From positions 1-38,447 of the forward strand of contig CAYISE010000005.1 in the NCBI GenBank assembly GCA_964366055.1: a stretch of DNA of 38,447 nucleotides. Reading direction: 5' to 3'. Under the pieces are notes generated by a model, which was not told where the DNA came from, ran no database searches, and was given only the letters and a program-made list of their open reading frames with translations. The DNA comes from JBBTQX01 sp964366055. GTDB lineage: Bacteria > Patescibacteriota > Minisyncoccia > UBA6257 > GWB1-50-10. Positions within the stretch are counted from its first letter, which is position 1. Each line of letters opens with the position of its first letter. Positions 16,401-23,072 of this stretch are shown here, piece by piece. The position numbers were made by a program, and so were the translations under genes.

Positions 16401-16495
16401 TGAACGGCAGCGATGAAAAGAGCGAGATTCAATGTCGGGTGAATGCCGACTGCATCAATGTCGGCCGCTCAAGCAAGACCTTCCAGGAACGGTAG
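13463..16495 (+). CDS. Large exported protein with FN3 and InlB-type bacterial repeats
   Basis: A 1010-residue secreted or surface protein. A signal peptide (YPLLLVIAAAAILAPAVARA) is followed by FN3-like modules up to ~500, the clearest being APTELTATAAGENSINLSWQ onward. Then come four to five divergent InlB/'Flg_new'-type beta repeats at ~505-860, each with a G-x-x-F-x-G-W pattern (AGSTFAGWSG, ISYNFTGWTG, TGYNFGSWSG, TGYRFAGWYDG). A C-terminal region (EHFSPLARQSERLKLIGRDF onward) ends with a Cys-rich stretch. This modular make-up suggests an adhesin or wall-associated protein. It sits between the island and the pilus locus and shares FN3 style with the gene at 5695. No anchor motif is seen. 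Exact repeat borders are approximate. Confidence 0.85.
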   Translation: MKKQVYPLLLVIAAAAILAPAVARAIQAPDNFKLEAKDRSDDKFDIELGWKNQSSGYNSIKIFRDSDFRRPITPSNFPPTSQSYLDTNDSQGFGQGERHAYTLQVTGAGAPAEVNNSVTLPVDSNIVTVKTQGGPGGGTGTINVKTRVGGRDIRGGGSCISNLATPSGNDTGSCDRTIYDQAPGAYSVQWRGGYPAGATEFPPIINPAPTQNLPGGGAVTFYIDFAASSVATPSFLSVFANDSKTIYLNWKDSVTSNRPYHFEIQRIKATPLASTDFRITDRQPASISFRWTNATNYTPYDSLLERKASTDVSFASIAGIQPYDPLDKGISVKDFTYFDRSVSEGTTYFYRLKTCSTIPVDNLYMEAANGNMILNSNKPLRACSDYALTGTPENILSATIPPAAPTELTATAAGENSINLSWQDNSSGEDGFELLRGGSVIYTSTNPPPGKGQTIIYQDAGLAKGTSYTYKVRAYKFDSNYPNNMTRAIRSAEAGPVSATTNAPAATYTLTITTAGTGSGATSGAGTYSQNQTATVSATANAGSTFAGWSGANGAECGTGSVSMTSHKSCTANFTAQGGGGGGGTSEVQVTVAGGTGGTVSDSSGGINNCGTTCLKTFSVNTLVTLTANPAISYNFTGWTGACAGSGLTCTFTISAANTTYSVTANFALKAYTLGVTATNGSVIKNPNRASYNDGEVVQLTATPSTGYNFGSWSGDVTGTANPISVTMNSNKNVTATFTYSPASNDVTVTVTTMISTGEAGGGTVTINGSPCGGGCERQISANASLSFAASPATGYRFAGWYDGRWWAPDSNHTDNPWTLNVGKNDWNITAVFARQGSLLEHFSPLARQSERLKLIGRDFWNGLTSSLEKGWRFIAENFHGIEVGRGATVNYENYFKKLNDSVTVPFYKDTDKGAGLDPNSVYIYRVRVVYEDGSAPDLWLDKSKRAAKTLDGSAIPSGQVAPICKSNSFCDGTITGNKVNGSDEKSEIQCRVNADCINVGRSSKTFQER

Positions 16496-16530
16496 AGACG
16501 GGGAGATATAAATGATTTCATCCCGTACCT

Positions 16531-16572
16531 ACTGCCTCACTTTTCTCGCACGTGCGAGAAAAGTGAGGCAGT
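16531..16572. repeat. Perfect 42-bp palindrome between convergent genes
   Basis: The 21-base arm ACTGCCTCACTTTTCTCGCA+C is followed at once by its exact reverse complement, with no loop. It lies 35 bp after the stop of the 1010-residue protein and 30 bp after the stop of comF on the other strand. No T-run follows on either strand, so it is not a standard terminator. Confidence 0.9.
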
Positions 16573-16602
16573 GGTCTTCAAGGACATTAGTGTGGTACTG
16601 GT

Positions 16603-17334
16603 TCACGCTCTTGCCGCTGCGAGGGCGATGATTCTTTTCGCGCCGGCGAGTTTCAGGATGCGGGCCGCCTCCCGCATCGTGGCGCCGGAGGTGAAAACGT
16701 CGTCCACGAGAAAAATATTCCGGCCGGCGATAAGTTCCGGATTTTTTACTTTGAAACTCTCTCGGACATTTTCTTCCCGCTCCTCGCGATTTTTCTTTTC
16801 GGTCTGGGACGGCGCGGATTTTGTTTTGATTAGCGCGTCGGTGGCGATGGGAAGGCCGCATTTTCTTTTCAGCGACTCGGCGATAACTTCCGCCTGATTA
16901 AAACCGCGCTTTCTTTCTTTTGCCGGATGGAGAGGGATGGGAATGAAAACGAAATTTTCAATTTCCCTGGCCGGGCAGGCAAATTCCGAATTTTGAATGC
17001 TCTCCGCGAGATACTCGGCGAGGATTGAAGCGAGTGGCTCCGCGGCGGTTTTAAGGCCGCCGTATTTCAAAGCGTGAATCAATTCCCGCGCGACCGGAGC
17101 GGCGTAACGCAGAGGAGCGCCCAATATGAATTGAGAGTCCCGGTGGCAGGTCTTTTCTCCGGCGGGCAAACGGCGGGAGCAGACCGGACATAAAAATCCC
17201 GGCAGATACCCTAATTTTTCGGAGCACGTCGCGCATAAACGGCGCGTTCTTTCCTCACCGCGCTTCAGATAGTTTTTACAGGCGAGGCAAACCGGCGGAA
17301 AGATGATGTTCAGAAGATAATGTGTTAAAATCAT
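16603..17334 (-). CDS. comF: ComF-family phosphoribosyltransferase-like protein
   Basis: A 243-residue ComF homologue. In naturally competent bacteria ComF is needed for handling incoming single-stranded DNA. The N-terminus carries a zinc-finger set (CLACKNYL, LCATC, LCPVCSRRL, then CH). The C-terminal phosphoribosyltransferase domain has the PRPP loop IFLVDDVFTSGATM and the conserved FIPIPLHPAKERKRGFNQAE. It is divergent from the pilus operon, 9 bp from the pilM start, so promoters may overlap. Its place beside a type IV pilus locus suggests a shared role in DNA uptake (inference). Confidence 0.92.
   Translation of the reverse strand: MILTHYLLNIIFPPVCLACKNYLKRGEERTRRLCATCSEKLGYLPGFLCPVCSRRLPAGEKTCHRDSQFILGAPLRYAAPVARELIHALKYGGLKTAAEPLASILAEYLAESIQNSEFACPAREIENFVFIPIPLHPAKERKRGFNQAEVIAESLKRKCGLPIATDALIKTKSAPSQTEKKNREEREENVRESFKVKNPELIAGRNIFLVDDVFTSGATMREAARILKLAGAKRIIALAAARA
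17326..17331 (+). promoter_or_regulatory. Likely -10 box of the pilM operon
   Basis: TGTTAAAAT (box TAAAAT) lies 12 nt before the pilM ATG, inside the first codons of divergent comF. The mRNA would have a leader of only a few bases. Confidence 0.5.
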
Positions 17335-17343
17335 AAAAGTAAA

Positions 17344-18453
17344 ATGAAATTCACCAAGTTCGTCTCCGATTTTTTTTCCGATATCGGCAATTTTTTCAAG
17401 AGCCGTTCGGTTTTGGGCGTGGATATCGGCACCACTTCCATAAAAATAGCAGAATTGGCCCGGAAGGAGGAGCGCTTCAGTATCGTCAATTACGGCATTT
17501 TGGAAACCAAGGAGTATTTAAATTATTCCAACCGCATAATCCAATCCGCCTCTCTCAAGATTTCCGAGAAAGAAACCGCGGAAATTCTGAAGATTTTATT
17601 GAGGGAAATGAGGACGAAATCAAAAATAGCCATCGGAGCCATCCCGTCTTTCGCCGCTTTTACGACCGTGCTGGAGATGCCCGTTATGTCGGCCGGTGAA
17701 ACCAAAAAAGCCATTGATTTCCAGGCGCCGCGGTATATTCCGCTGCCCATCTCCGAGGTGGCGGTGGATTGGCTGAAGGTGGGGGAGTTTGAAACGGCTG
17801 AGCGCCGGCGTTACCAGAGAATTTTTTTAATCGGGATTCCGCAAGAAATCATTCAGAGGCATAAAACCATTTTTAAAATCGCCGGCTTGAAATTAATCGC
17901 TTTGGAGATTGATGGTCTAGCGCTCGTCAGGTCGCTTTTGAGCGAAGAGACCGGTGCCACGCTTTTAATTGACCTGGGTTCGGAGACGAGCAATATTTTT
18001 TTGACGGATGACAGCAATATTTTTTACGCGGGGCAGACCGATTACGGCGGCGTTTATCTGACTCAAGCCATCGCCCATAGTTTGGGCGTGAGTGTGATGC
18101 GGGCGGAGGAATTGAAACGCCGGCGCGGACTTTTGGCCGGTGGCGCGGAATCGGAGTTATCAACATTAGCCCAGCCGTTTTTAGATGTTATAATACAAGA
18201 GGTGAATCATGCCAAAAGCGCCTATGAACACCGCTACGGGAAGCGGGTGGAACGGGTGATGCTGGTCGGCGGCGGCGCGGATTTGCTGGGGATTGAAAAA
18301 TATTTCGCGAATCAGATAAGCGCGCCGCTCGCTCATCCCAATATCTTCCGGAAGGTCGCTTACGATTTGAAATTGGAGCCGATTTTGAGCCGATTGAATA
18401 ACGAATTGCCGGTCGCGGTTGGTTTAGCCGAGCGCTACTTCATAAGCTCGTAA
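17344..18453 (+). CDS. pilM: Type IV pilus assembly protein PilM
   Basis: A 369-residue actin/FtsA-like ATPase that forms the cytoplasmic ring of the pilus inner-membrane complex and binds the N-terminus of PilN. The phosphate-1 motif is LGVDIGTTSIKIAEL (~residues 24-38). The second nucleotide-binding part is TLLIDLGSETSNIFL (~205-219), and VMLVGGGADLLGIEKYF (~302-318) is the adenosine motif. Length fits the family. It begins the operon and is 17 nt from pilN. Confidence 0.93.
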   Translation: MKFTKFVSDFFSDIGNFFKSRSVLGVDIGTTSIKIAELARKEERFSIVNYGILETKEYLNYSNRIIQSASLKISEKETAEILKILLREMRTKSKIAIGAIPSFAAFTTVLEMPVMSAGETKKAIDFQAPRYIPLPISEVAVDWLKVGEFETAERRRYQRIFLIGIPQEIIQRHKTIFKIAGLKLIALEIDGLALVRSLLSEETGATLLIDLGSETSNIFLTDDSNIFYAGQTDYGGVYLTQAIAHSLGVSVMRAEELKRRRGLLAGGAESELSTLAQPFLDVIIQEVNHAKSAYEHRYGKRVERVMLVGGGADLLGIEKYFANQISAPLAHPNIFRKVAYDLKLEPILSRLNNELPVAVGLAERYFISS

Positions 18454-18470
18454 ATTTTAATAAACTTCAC

Positions 18471-19034
18471 ATGCCCGATACCGTACAACAACCCAAAAGT
18501 TTGAACGAACAGTTTATCACGGAGCCGGTTTCTATCGGATTGCCGTGGCGCCTTTTGATTTTCTCCGGAGTGCTTTTCGCGCTCTCGCTCCTGATTTATT
18601 TCGGTTTTTCCGTCGGGTATGAGTCCTATTTGAACTCCCGCTCCGGCGATTTGGACAAACAATTAAATCAACTTTCCAATTCCGTGAGCCAGCAGGACCA
18701 GCAGCGGTTCACGGGATTTTATTCCCAAATCGTGAACCTGAAATCGGTTTTGAGCCAGCACGTATTCAGCGCGAACATCTTCACTTTTCTGGAAAAAAAC
18801 ACTCTGCCGCAAACTTCCTATACCGGGGCCAAGTTCAGAACGGTCGTCTCCAATTTAGAACTCCAGGGCCGGACCGTTTCTTTGCAGACCCTGGCCCAGC
18901 AGCTGGCTCAATTTGAGCAAGCGCCCGAGGTCCAGACCGCGATTTTGAAATCCACCAATTTCAACCAGAACGGTTCCCTGGACTTTACGATATCCCTGAC
19001 ATTTCAAGCTGGTTTTTTAAGCAAGCCAATTTAA
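18471..19034 (+). CDS. pilN: Type IV pilus assembly protein PilN-like
   Basis: A 187-residue bitopic inner-membrane protein. A short cytoplasmic N-terminus (residues 1-24) that should contact PilM is followed by one membrane helix (~25-48, PWRLLIFSGVLFALSLLIYF), a coiled-coil-like stretch (NSRSGDLDKQLNQLSNSVSQ) and a ferredoxin-like periplasm-side domain. Sequence identity to classical PilN is low, and the assignment rests on topology, size and order after pilM. The N-terminus lacks the usual INLLPW motif; SIGLPWRLL may be its counterpart. Confidence 0.75.
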   Translation: MPDTVQQPKSLNEQFITEPVSIGLPWRLLIFSGVLFALSLLIYFGFSVGYESYLNSRSGDLDKQLNQLSNSVSQQDQQRFTGFYSQIVNLKSVLSQHVFSANIFTFLEKNTLPQTSYTGAKFRTVVSNLELQGRTVSLQTLAQQLAQFEQAPEVQTAILKSTNFNQNGSLDFTISLTFQAGFLSKPI

Positions 19035-19054
19035 GGGCTTAGATACAAAACCTT

Positions 19055-19160
19055 ACCCAGCCCCAGTTTTTATGAAAATACAAGAAAATAAGACAAACAT
19101 GGATTCAAGAATAAACAGTCGTGTACACATCAAACCCCGATTTAAAAACTGGGGCTGGGT
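19055..19160. repeat. Inverted-repeat element between pilN and pilO
   Basis: Perfect 18-bp inverted repeats ACCCAGCCCCAGTTTTTA (19055-19072) and its complement (19143-19160) enclose ~70 bp of AT-rich sequence with no clear gene. It looks like a small non-autonomous insertion (MITE-like) or a long RNA hairpin in the operon mRNA. Confidence 0.8.
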
Positions 19161-19220
19161 GCTCGATTCCGTAGATAAATTTCCATCGTCTGCGGACTCG
19201 AAAATTTATACATAATCGGC

Positions 19221-19811
19221 ATGAAATCCTCCACAAAAAGAATTTTAAGCATTCTCTTCTCGGCCTTCTTTCTGATAACGACCCTCGTAGTTTACGGGAG
19301 TTTGATCCAGCCCGAGATAGAGAGCGCGAGCAAGCTTCAGGCCCTCATCGCTTCCAAATCCGAGTTGTTTAACAACCAAAAAGCGGCGGTGACGCAGGTA
19401 ACCAATCTCATCAGCCAGTTCCAATCGGCCGCCAATCTTCAGCAGACGGTTGGACTGGCCGTTCCAATCGGACCGAATATCACGCAGGTCCTGAATCAGT
19501 GGCAGGCGGTGGCTCAAGCGAGCCAGGTAAGTTTGCAGTCCTTGAATGTCCAGCCCGGACAAGTCCTCGCGGATTCCAAAACGCCGCCGCAGACGCTCGT
19601 GAAGCCGCTAAACAGCGTTCCCACCGGTGTGGACGCGCTGGGCAGTTACGGTTCGCTGAAACAATTTTTGAATTCCATTGAAACGAACGCGCGGGTAATG
19701 AACGTAACGGGTTTTGATTTCAAGGCATTGACGCCACCGGGAGCGGGAGCGAGCGGCAACCCGCTCTATTCCCTGCAATTAAACGTCGCCGCTTTCTATC
19801 AGGAAAATTAA
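19221..19811 (+). CDS. pilO: Type IV pilus assembly protein PilO-like
   Basis: A 196-residue bitopic protein with one membrane helix (~8-28, ILSILFSAFFLITTLVVYGSL), then a helical coiled-coil stalk (~30-75), then a small alpha/beta domain. This is the PilO plan: PilO pairs with PilN to align the motor with the filament. NITQVLNQWQAVAQASQVSLQSLNV and LKQFLNSIETNARVMNVTGFDF are typical of the PilO domain. It is separated from pilN by the inverted-repeat element and is 8 nt from the next gene. Confidence 0.8.
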   Translation: MKSSTKRILSILFSAFFLITTLVVYGSLIQPEIESASKLQALIASKSELFNNQKAAVTQVTNLISQFQSAANLQQTVGLAVPIGPNITQVLNQWQAVAQASQVSLQSLNVQPGQVLADSKTPPQTLVKPLNSVPTGVDALGSYGSLKQFLNSIETNARVMNVTGFDFKALTPPGAGASGNPLYSLQLNVAAFYQEN

Positions 19812-19819
19812 CCAAAATT

Positions 19820-20110
19820 ATGGCCATTATAGTTGAACAAGATAAAAAACCGGTTAATTGGTTCAATGTCGTCGTTATCCTGACGGTGGTGGTGGTTTTG
19901 TTCGCGGTGGTTTATTTCATCTTTTTCAGCAAACCCGAACTGATTGACGTGGTGGTGCCGGGGAGTTTGAATAACATCAAACAGCTTTCTCTGGTTCAGG
20001 TTGACCCGGCGCCGGTGGTGAGTACTCTGAACAAATATTTTACGGGCAATTTCGGAACCTCTCTGACTATTCCCGCGCCGGGTCGGCCTAATCCGTTCCT
20101 GCCGTACTAG
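19820..20110 (+). CDS. Small membrane protein of the pilus operon (PilP-like role)
   Basis: A 96-residue protein with a short cytoplasmic N-terminus, one membrane helix (~17-35, VVVILTVVVVLFAVVYFIFF) and a ~60-residue outside part ending in APGRPNPFLPY. The R-x-N/D-P-F ending recalls the PilP C-terminal RDPF motif, and the position after pilO and before pilB is where pilP would stand. Homology is not certain; it is far shorter than PilP of Gram-negative bacteria. Confidence 0.65.
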   Translation: MAIIVEQDKKPVNWFNVVVILTVVVVLFAVVYFIFFSKPELIDVVVPGSLNNIKQLSLVQVDPAPVVSTLNKYFTGNFGTSLTIPAPGRPNPFLPY

Positions 20111-20115
20111 GCAAA

Positions 20116-21846
20116 ATGACAGACCAAGAACTTATTCAGGCCTTAGTCAAAAAAGGACTTCTCGCGGAATCCTTTGTGAGCAAGATTTTAAAAGAGGCCG
20201 AGATTCAGGGCCGCTCGCCGGAGGATTTGCTCTATGAAGAGCATCTGGTGGACGAGGTGGGCGCGGCCCAAGTCAAGAGCGAACTCTTAAAAATTCCCTA
20301 CAAGAAAATTGACCCGACTTCGGTCTCCAGCGACCTTCTGTCTTTAATCCCGCAGGAGATATCGCGGGCCTATCGGGTTATTCCGGTTGAAAAGAAGAGA
20401 GACCTTTTGGTGGTGGGGATGCTCCGGCCGGACGACCTTCGGGCTCAAGAGGCCCTGCGTTTTATCGCGAAGCGCGAGGGGGTGAGTTTGGGAGTGTATA
20501 TTGTGACTCCGAATGATTTAACGCTGGTTTGGCGCCGCTACGCGCCCTATCGGACGGAAATAGAAGCGGCGGTGAAAGATATCGGCGCGACTAAAAGGAG
20601 AGACGACCTGATGGTGGCGCTGGAGGAAGGCGCTCAAACCGCGGAAGACGCGCCCATCATAAAAATAGTCGCTTCCACTCTGCGGGAGGCGGTGGAAATA
20701 AAGGCCTCCGACGTTCACATTGAGCCCCAGCGTTCGCGTTTGCGGATTCGTTTCCGGGTGGACGGCGATTTGGAAGAAGCCGCTTCACTGCCCTCGGTGT
20801 TAAATCAGCCGATTGTTTCGCGGGTGAAGGTGCTCGCCCGACTGCGGTTGGACGAAACGAGAATGCCCCAAGACGGCCGCTTTCGGGTGGTCATTTCCGG
20901 CCGCGACATTGATTTTCGCGTCGCGACCTTTCCCACGCCGAACGGCGAGAAGGCGGCCATTCGGGTTCTTGACCCGACCACCGGACTCAAAGGCCTCAAA
21001 GAATTGGGTTTGAACGGATATAATTTCCAACTTTTGGAGAATGCCGCCGAGGCCCCTTTTGGAATGATTCTCATCACCGGTCCCACGGGTTCGGGCAAGA
21101 GCACGACCCTTTACGCCATTATGCAGCGCCTCAACTCGGATAAGGTGAACATTCTGACGTTGGAAGACCCGGTGGAATATTTTATAGAGGGCGTTAACCA
21201 GTCGCAGGTGAAACCGGAAATCGGCTATGATTTTTCTTCCGGCTTGCGGCAGATTTTGCGGCAAGACCCGGACATCATCATGGTCGGCGAAATCCGGGAT
21301 TCCGAAACCGCGGGCTTGGGAGTGAATGCCGCCTTAACCGGCCACTTGATGCTCTCCACTCTTCACACGAATAACGCGGCGGGCGTCATCCCGCGCCTGT
21401 TGGATTTGGGCGTGCCCGCCTTTCTTCTTTCTTCCGCCCTGAATTTAATGCTGGCCCAGCGGCTGGTCAGCCGTCTCTGTCCGGATTGCAAGAAACCCGC
21501 GACTCCGTCCGACAAAGTTCAGACAATCATCAAGAGCGAGACGGATTCTCTTCCGGCGGGCCTGAAAGCGACGATTAAAGGCAAAGCTCCGTTTTCCGTT
21601 TATCGGACCGGCAATAATCCGGAGTGCAAAACCTGTAAAGGAAAGGGGACCGCCGGCCGGGTGGCGATTTTTGAGATTTTCAAGATGACCCGGGAACTGG
21701 AAAAAATCATCGGCCAGGGTTTTACCGAAGGCGCTCTGATTGACGAGACGAAACGCCAAGGAATGGTCACTTTGCGGCAGGACGGAATTTTGAAAGCGCT
21801 CGCGGGCGAGGTGATGCTGGAGGAAGTGTTGCGCGAAACCGAATAA
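20116..21846 (+). CDS. pilB: Type IV pilus extension ATPase PilB
   Basis: A 576-residue secretion-type hexameric ATPase that powers pilus assembly. An N-terminal GspE domain (~1-150) precedes the core. Walker A is GPTGSGKSTT, the Asp-box region LTLEDPVEY follows, Walker B is DPDIIMVGEIRD, and the His-box is TGHLMLSTLHTNNA. A four-Cys zinc site is split between CPDCKKP and CKTCKGKG. All key residues are intact. It lies 5 nt after the small membrane protein and 11 nt before pilT. Confidence 0.96.
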   Translation: MTDQELIQALVKKGLLAESFVSKILKEAEIQGRSPEDLLYEEHLVDEVGAAQVKSELLKIPYKKIDPTSVSSDLLSLIPQEISRAYRVIPVEKKRDLLVVGMLRPDDLRAQEALRFIAKREGVSLGVYIVTPNDLTLVWRRYAPYRTEIEAAVKDIGATKRRDDLMVALEEGAQTAEDAPIIKIVASTLREAVEIKASDVHIEPQRSRLRIRFRVDGDLEEAASLPSVLNQPIVSRVKVLARLRLDETRMPQDGRFRVVISGRDIDFRVATFPTPNGEKAAIRVLDPTTGLKGLKELGLNGYNFQLLENAAEAPFGMILITGPTGSGKSTTLYAIMQRLNSDKVNILTLEDPVEYFIEGVNQSQVKPEIGYDFSSGLRQILRQDPDIIMVGEIRDSETAGLGVNAALTGHLMLSTLHTNNAAGVIPRLLDLGVPAFLLSSALNLMLAQRLVSRLCPDCKKPATPSDKVQTIIKSETDSLPAGLKATIKGKAPFSVYRTGNNPECKTCKGKGTAGRVAIFEIFKMTRELEKIIGQGFTEGALIDETKRQGMVTLRQDGILKALAGEVMLEEVLRETE

Positions 21847-21857
21847 ATAATAAAAAA

Positions 21858-22931
21858 ATGATTGACTATAAACAAAAATTAAATGATTTGCTTTTGGCGA
21901 CGGCCAAACAAAATGCCTCGGACCTTCATTTGGCGGTGGGCCGGCGGCCGACCATCCGAGTGGACAGCGTTTTGATTCCGCTCGCGCAGGAATCCATTTT
22001 AACCAAGGATGAAGCCGAAGGTCTGATTTTCGCGCTTTTAAAAGAAGACCAGAAAAAAATCTTTTTAGAAAAAAAACAGGTGGATTTTTCTTTCAACTAC
22101 GAAGATAAGGCCCGCTTTCGGGTGAACGTGTATTTCCAGCGCGGTTTCATGGCGGCGGCGTTGCGGCTCATCCCGGCCCAGATTCGCACTTTGGAAGAAT
22201 TGAATATGCCGCCCCTGATGCACGATTTCACGAAACTGAATCAGGGATTTGTCATAATCGTCGGTCCGGCCGGCCACGGCAAGTCCACCACGCTCGCCGC
22301 TCTGCTGGATGAGGTCAATCACAAACGGAACGACCACATCATCACCGTAGAGGACCCGATTGAGTATATCTTCTCCCAGGATTGCTGCATCATTTCCCAG
22401 CGCGAGGTGGGAGCGGACACCCTTTCTTTCAATGACGCCTTGCGGGCGGTTTTGAGACAGGACCCGGATGTGATTATGATCGGGGAGATGCGCGACCCCG
22501 AAACCATCGCGACCGCGATGACGGCGGCCGAGACGGGTCATCTGGTTTTTTCCACCCTGCACACCAATTCGGCGGCTCAAACCGTTGACCGGATCATTGA
22601 CAGTTTTCCGCCGAACCAGCAGGGGCAGATTATTTCCCAGCTGGCCTCCACCCTGGTTGGCATCGTTTCCGAGCGGCTCATTCCGCGCGTCGGCGGCGGC
22701 CGCGTGCCAGCCACGGAGATTATGCTTATGAATCCCGCCATTCGCAATCTGATTCGCGAGAAAAAGATTTACCAAATTGACCTCGTGATTGAAACGAATG
22801 TCCAGGAAGGAATGATGTCTTTGAATCGCTCGCTGGTTAATCTAGTGAAACGCAAAGAGATATCGCTGGAACAGGCCGAGGCCTATTCTTTGAACCCCTC
22901 CGAGTTAAGGATACTGCTGGAGAGAAGTTGA
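21858..22931 (+). CDS. pilT: Type IV pilus retraction ATPase PilT
   Basis: A 357-residue hexameric ATPase that drives pilus depolymerisation and retraction. The N-terminal PAS-like domain (ASDLHLAVGRRPTIRVD) is followed by the RecA-like core: Walker A GPAGHGKSTT, Asp-box ITVEDPIEY, Walker B DPDVIMIGEMRDPET and His-box TGHLVFSTLHTNSA. The P-loop reads GPAGHGKST rather than the usual GPTGSGKST, but Gly-Lys-Ser/Thr is kept. The family C-terminal AIRNLIRE motif is present. PilT makes twitching motility and DNA uptake possible. Confidence 0.95.
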   Translation: MIDYKQKLNDLLLATAKQNASDLHLAVGRRPTIRVDSVLIPLAQESILTKDEAEGLIFALLKEDQKKIFLEKKQVDFSFNYEDKARFRVNVYFQRGFMAAALRLIPAQIRTLEELNMPPLMHDFTKLNQGFVIIVGPAGHGKSTTLAALLDEVNHKRNDHIITVEDPIEYIFSQDCCIISQREVGADTLSFNDALRAVLRQDPDVIMIGEMRDPETIATAMTAAETGHLVFSTLHTNSAAQTVDRIIDSFPPNQQGQIISQLASTLVGIVSERLIPRVGGGRVPATEIMLMNPAIRNLIREKKIYQIDLVIETNVQEGMMSLNRSLVNLVKRKEISLEQAEAYSLNPSELRILLERS

Positions 22932-22933
22932 GT

Positions 22934-22939
22934 TATAAT
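22934..22939 (+). promoter_or_regulatory. Possible -10 box upstream of the element before pilC
   Basis: TATAAT directly after the pilT stop and 12 bp before the left inverted-repeat arm. A transcript from here would run through the hairpin element into pilC. Confidence 0.35.
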
Positions 22940-22950
22940 AATGAGAATGA

Positions 22951-23072
22951 ATCCCGTTAGAGACGGTCAAATTGAAAATATGAAAGGAAGCCATTACAGC
23001 CAAGTCAAAAGATTAAATAGTTCGCATTACAAACGGATGCGCTTGTTAAGCGCATCCTGTCTCTAACGGGAT
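22951..23072. repeat. Inverted-repeat element overlapping the pilC start codon
   Basis: Perfect 14-bp arms ATCCCGTTAGAGAC (22951-22964) and its complement (23059-23072) enclose ~94 bp. Next to the right arm is a 10-bp hairpin GGATGCGCTT-GTT-AAGCGCATCC (23035-23057). The right arm includes the A and T of the pilC ATG. This has the size and structure of a MITE/REP-type element. Confidence 0.8.

Noticed and set aside
19072..19215. 47-codon ORF between pilN and pilO
   Set aside because: It lies across the inverted-repeat element, has no ribosome site and no recognisable motif.
22941..23066. 41-codon ORF starting MRMNPVRDGQIENMKG inside the element before pilC
   Set aside because: It is made of the inverted-repeat arms and the internal hairpin, has no family match, and ends in the right arm; more likely a by-product of the element.
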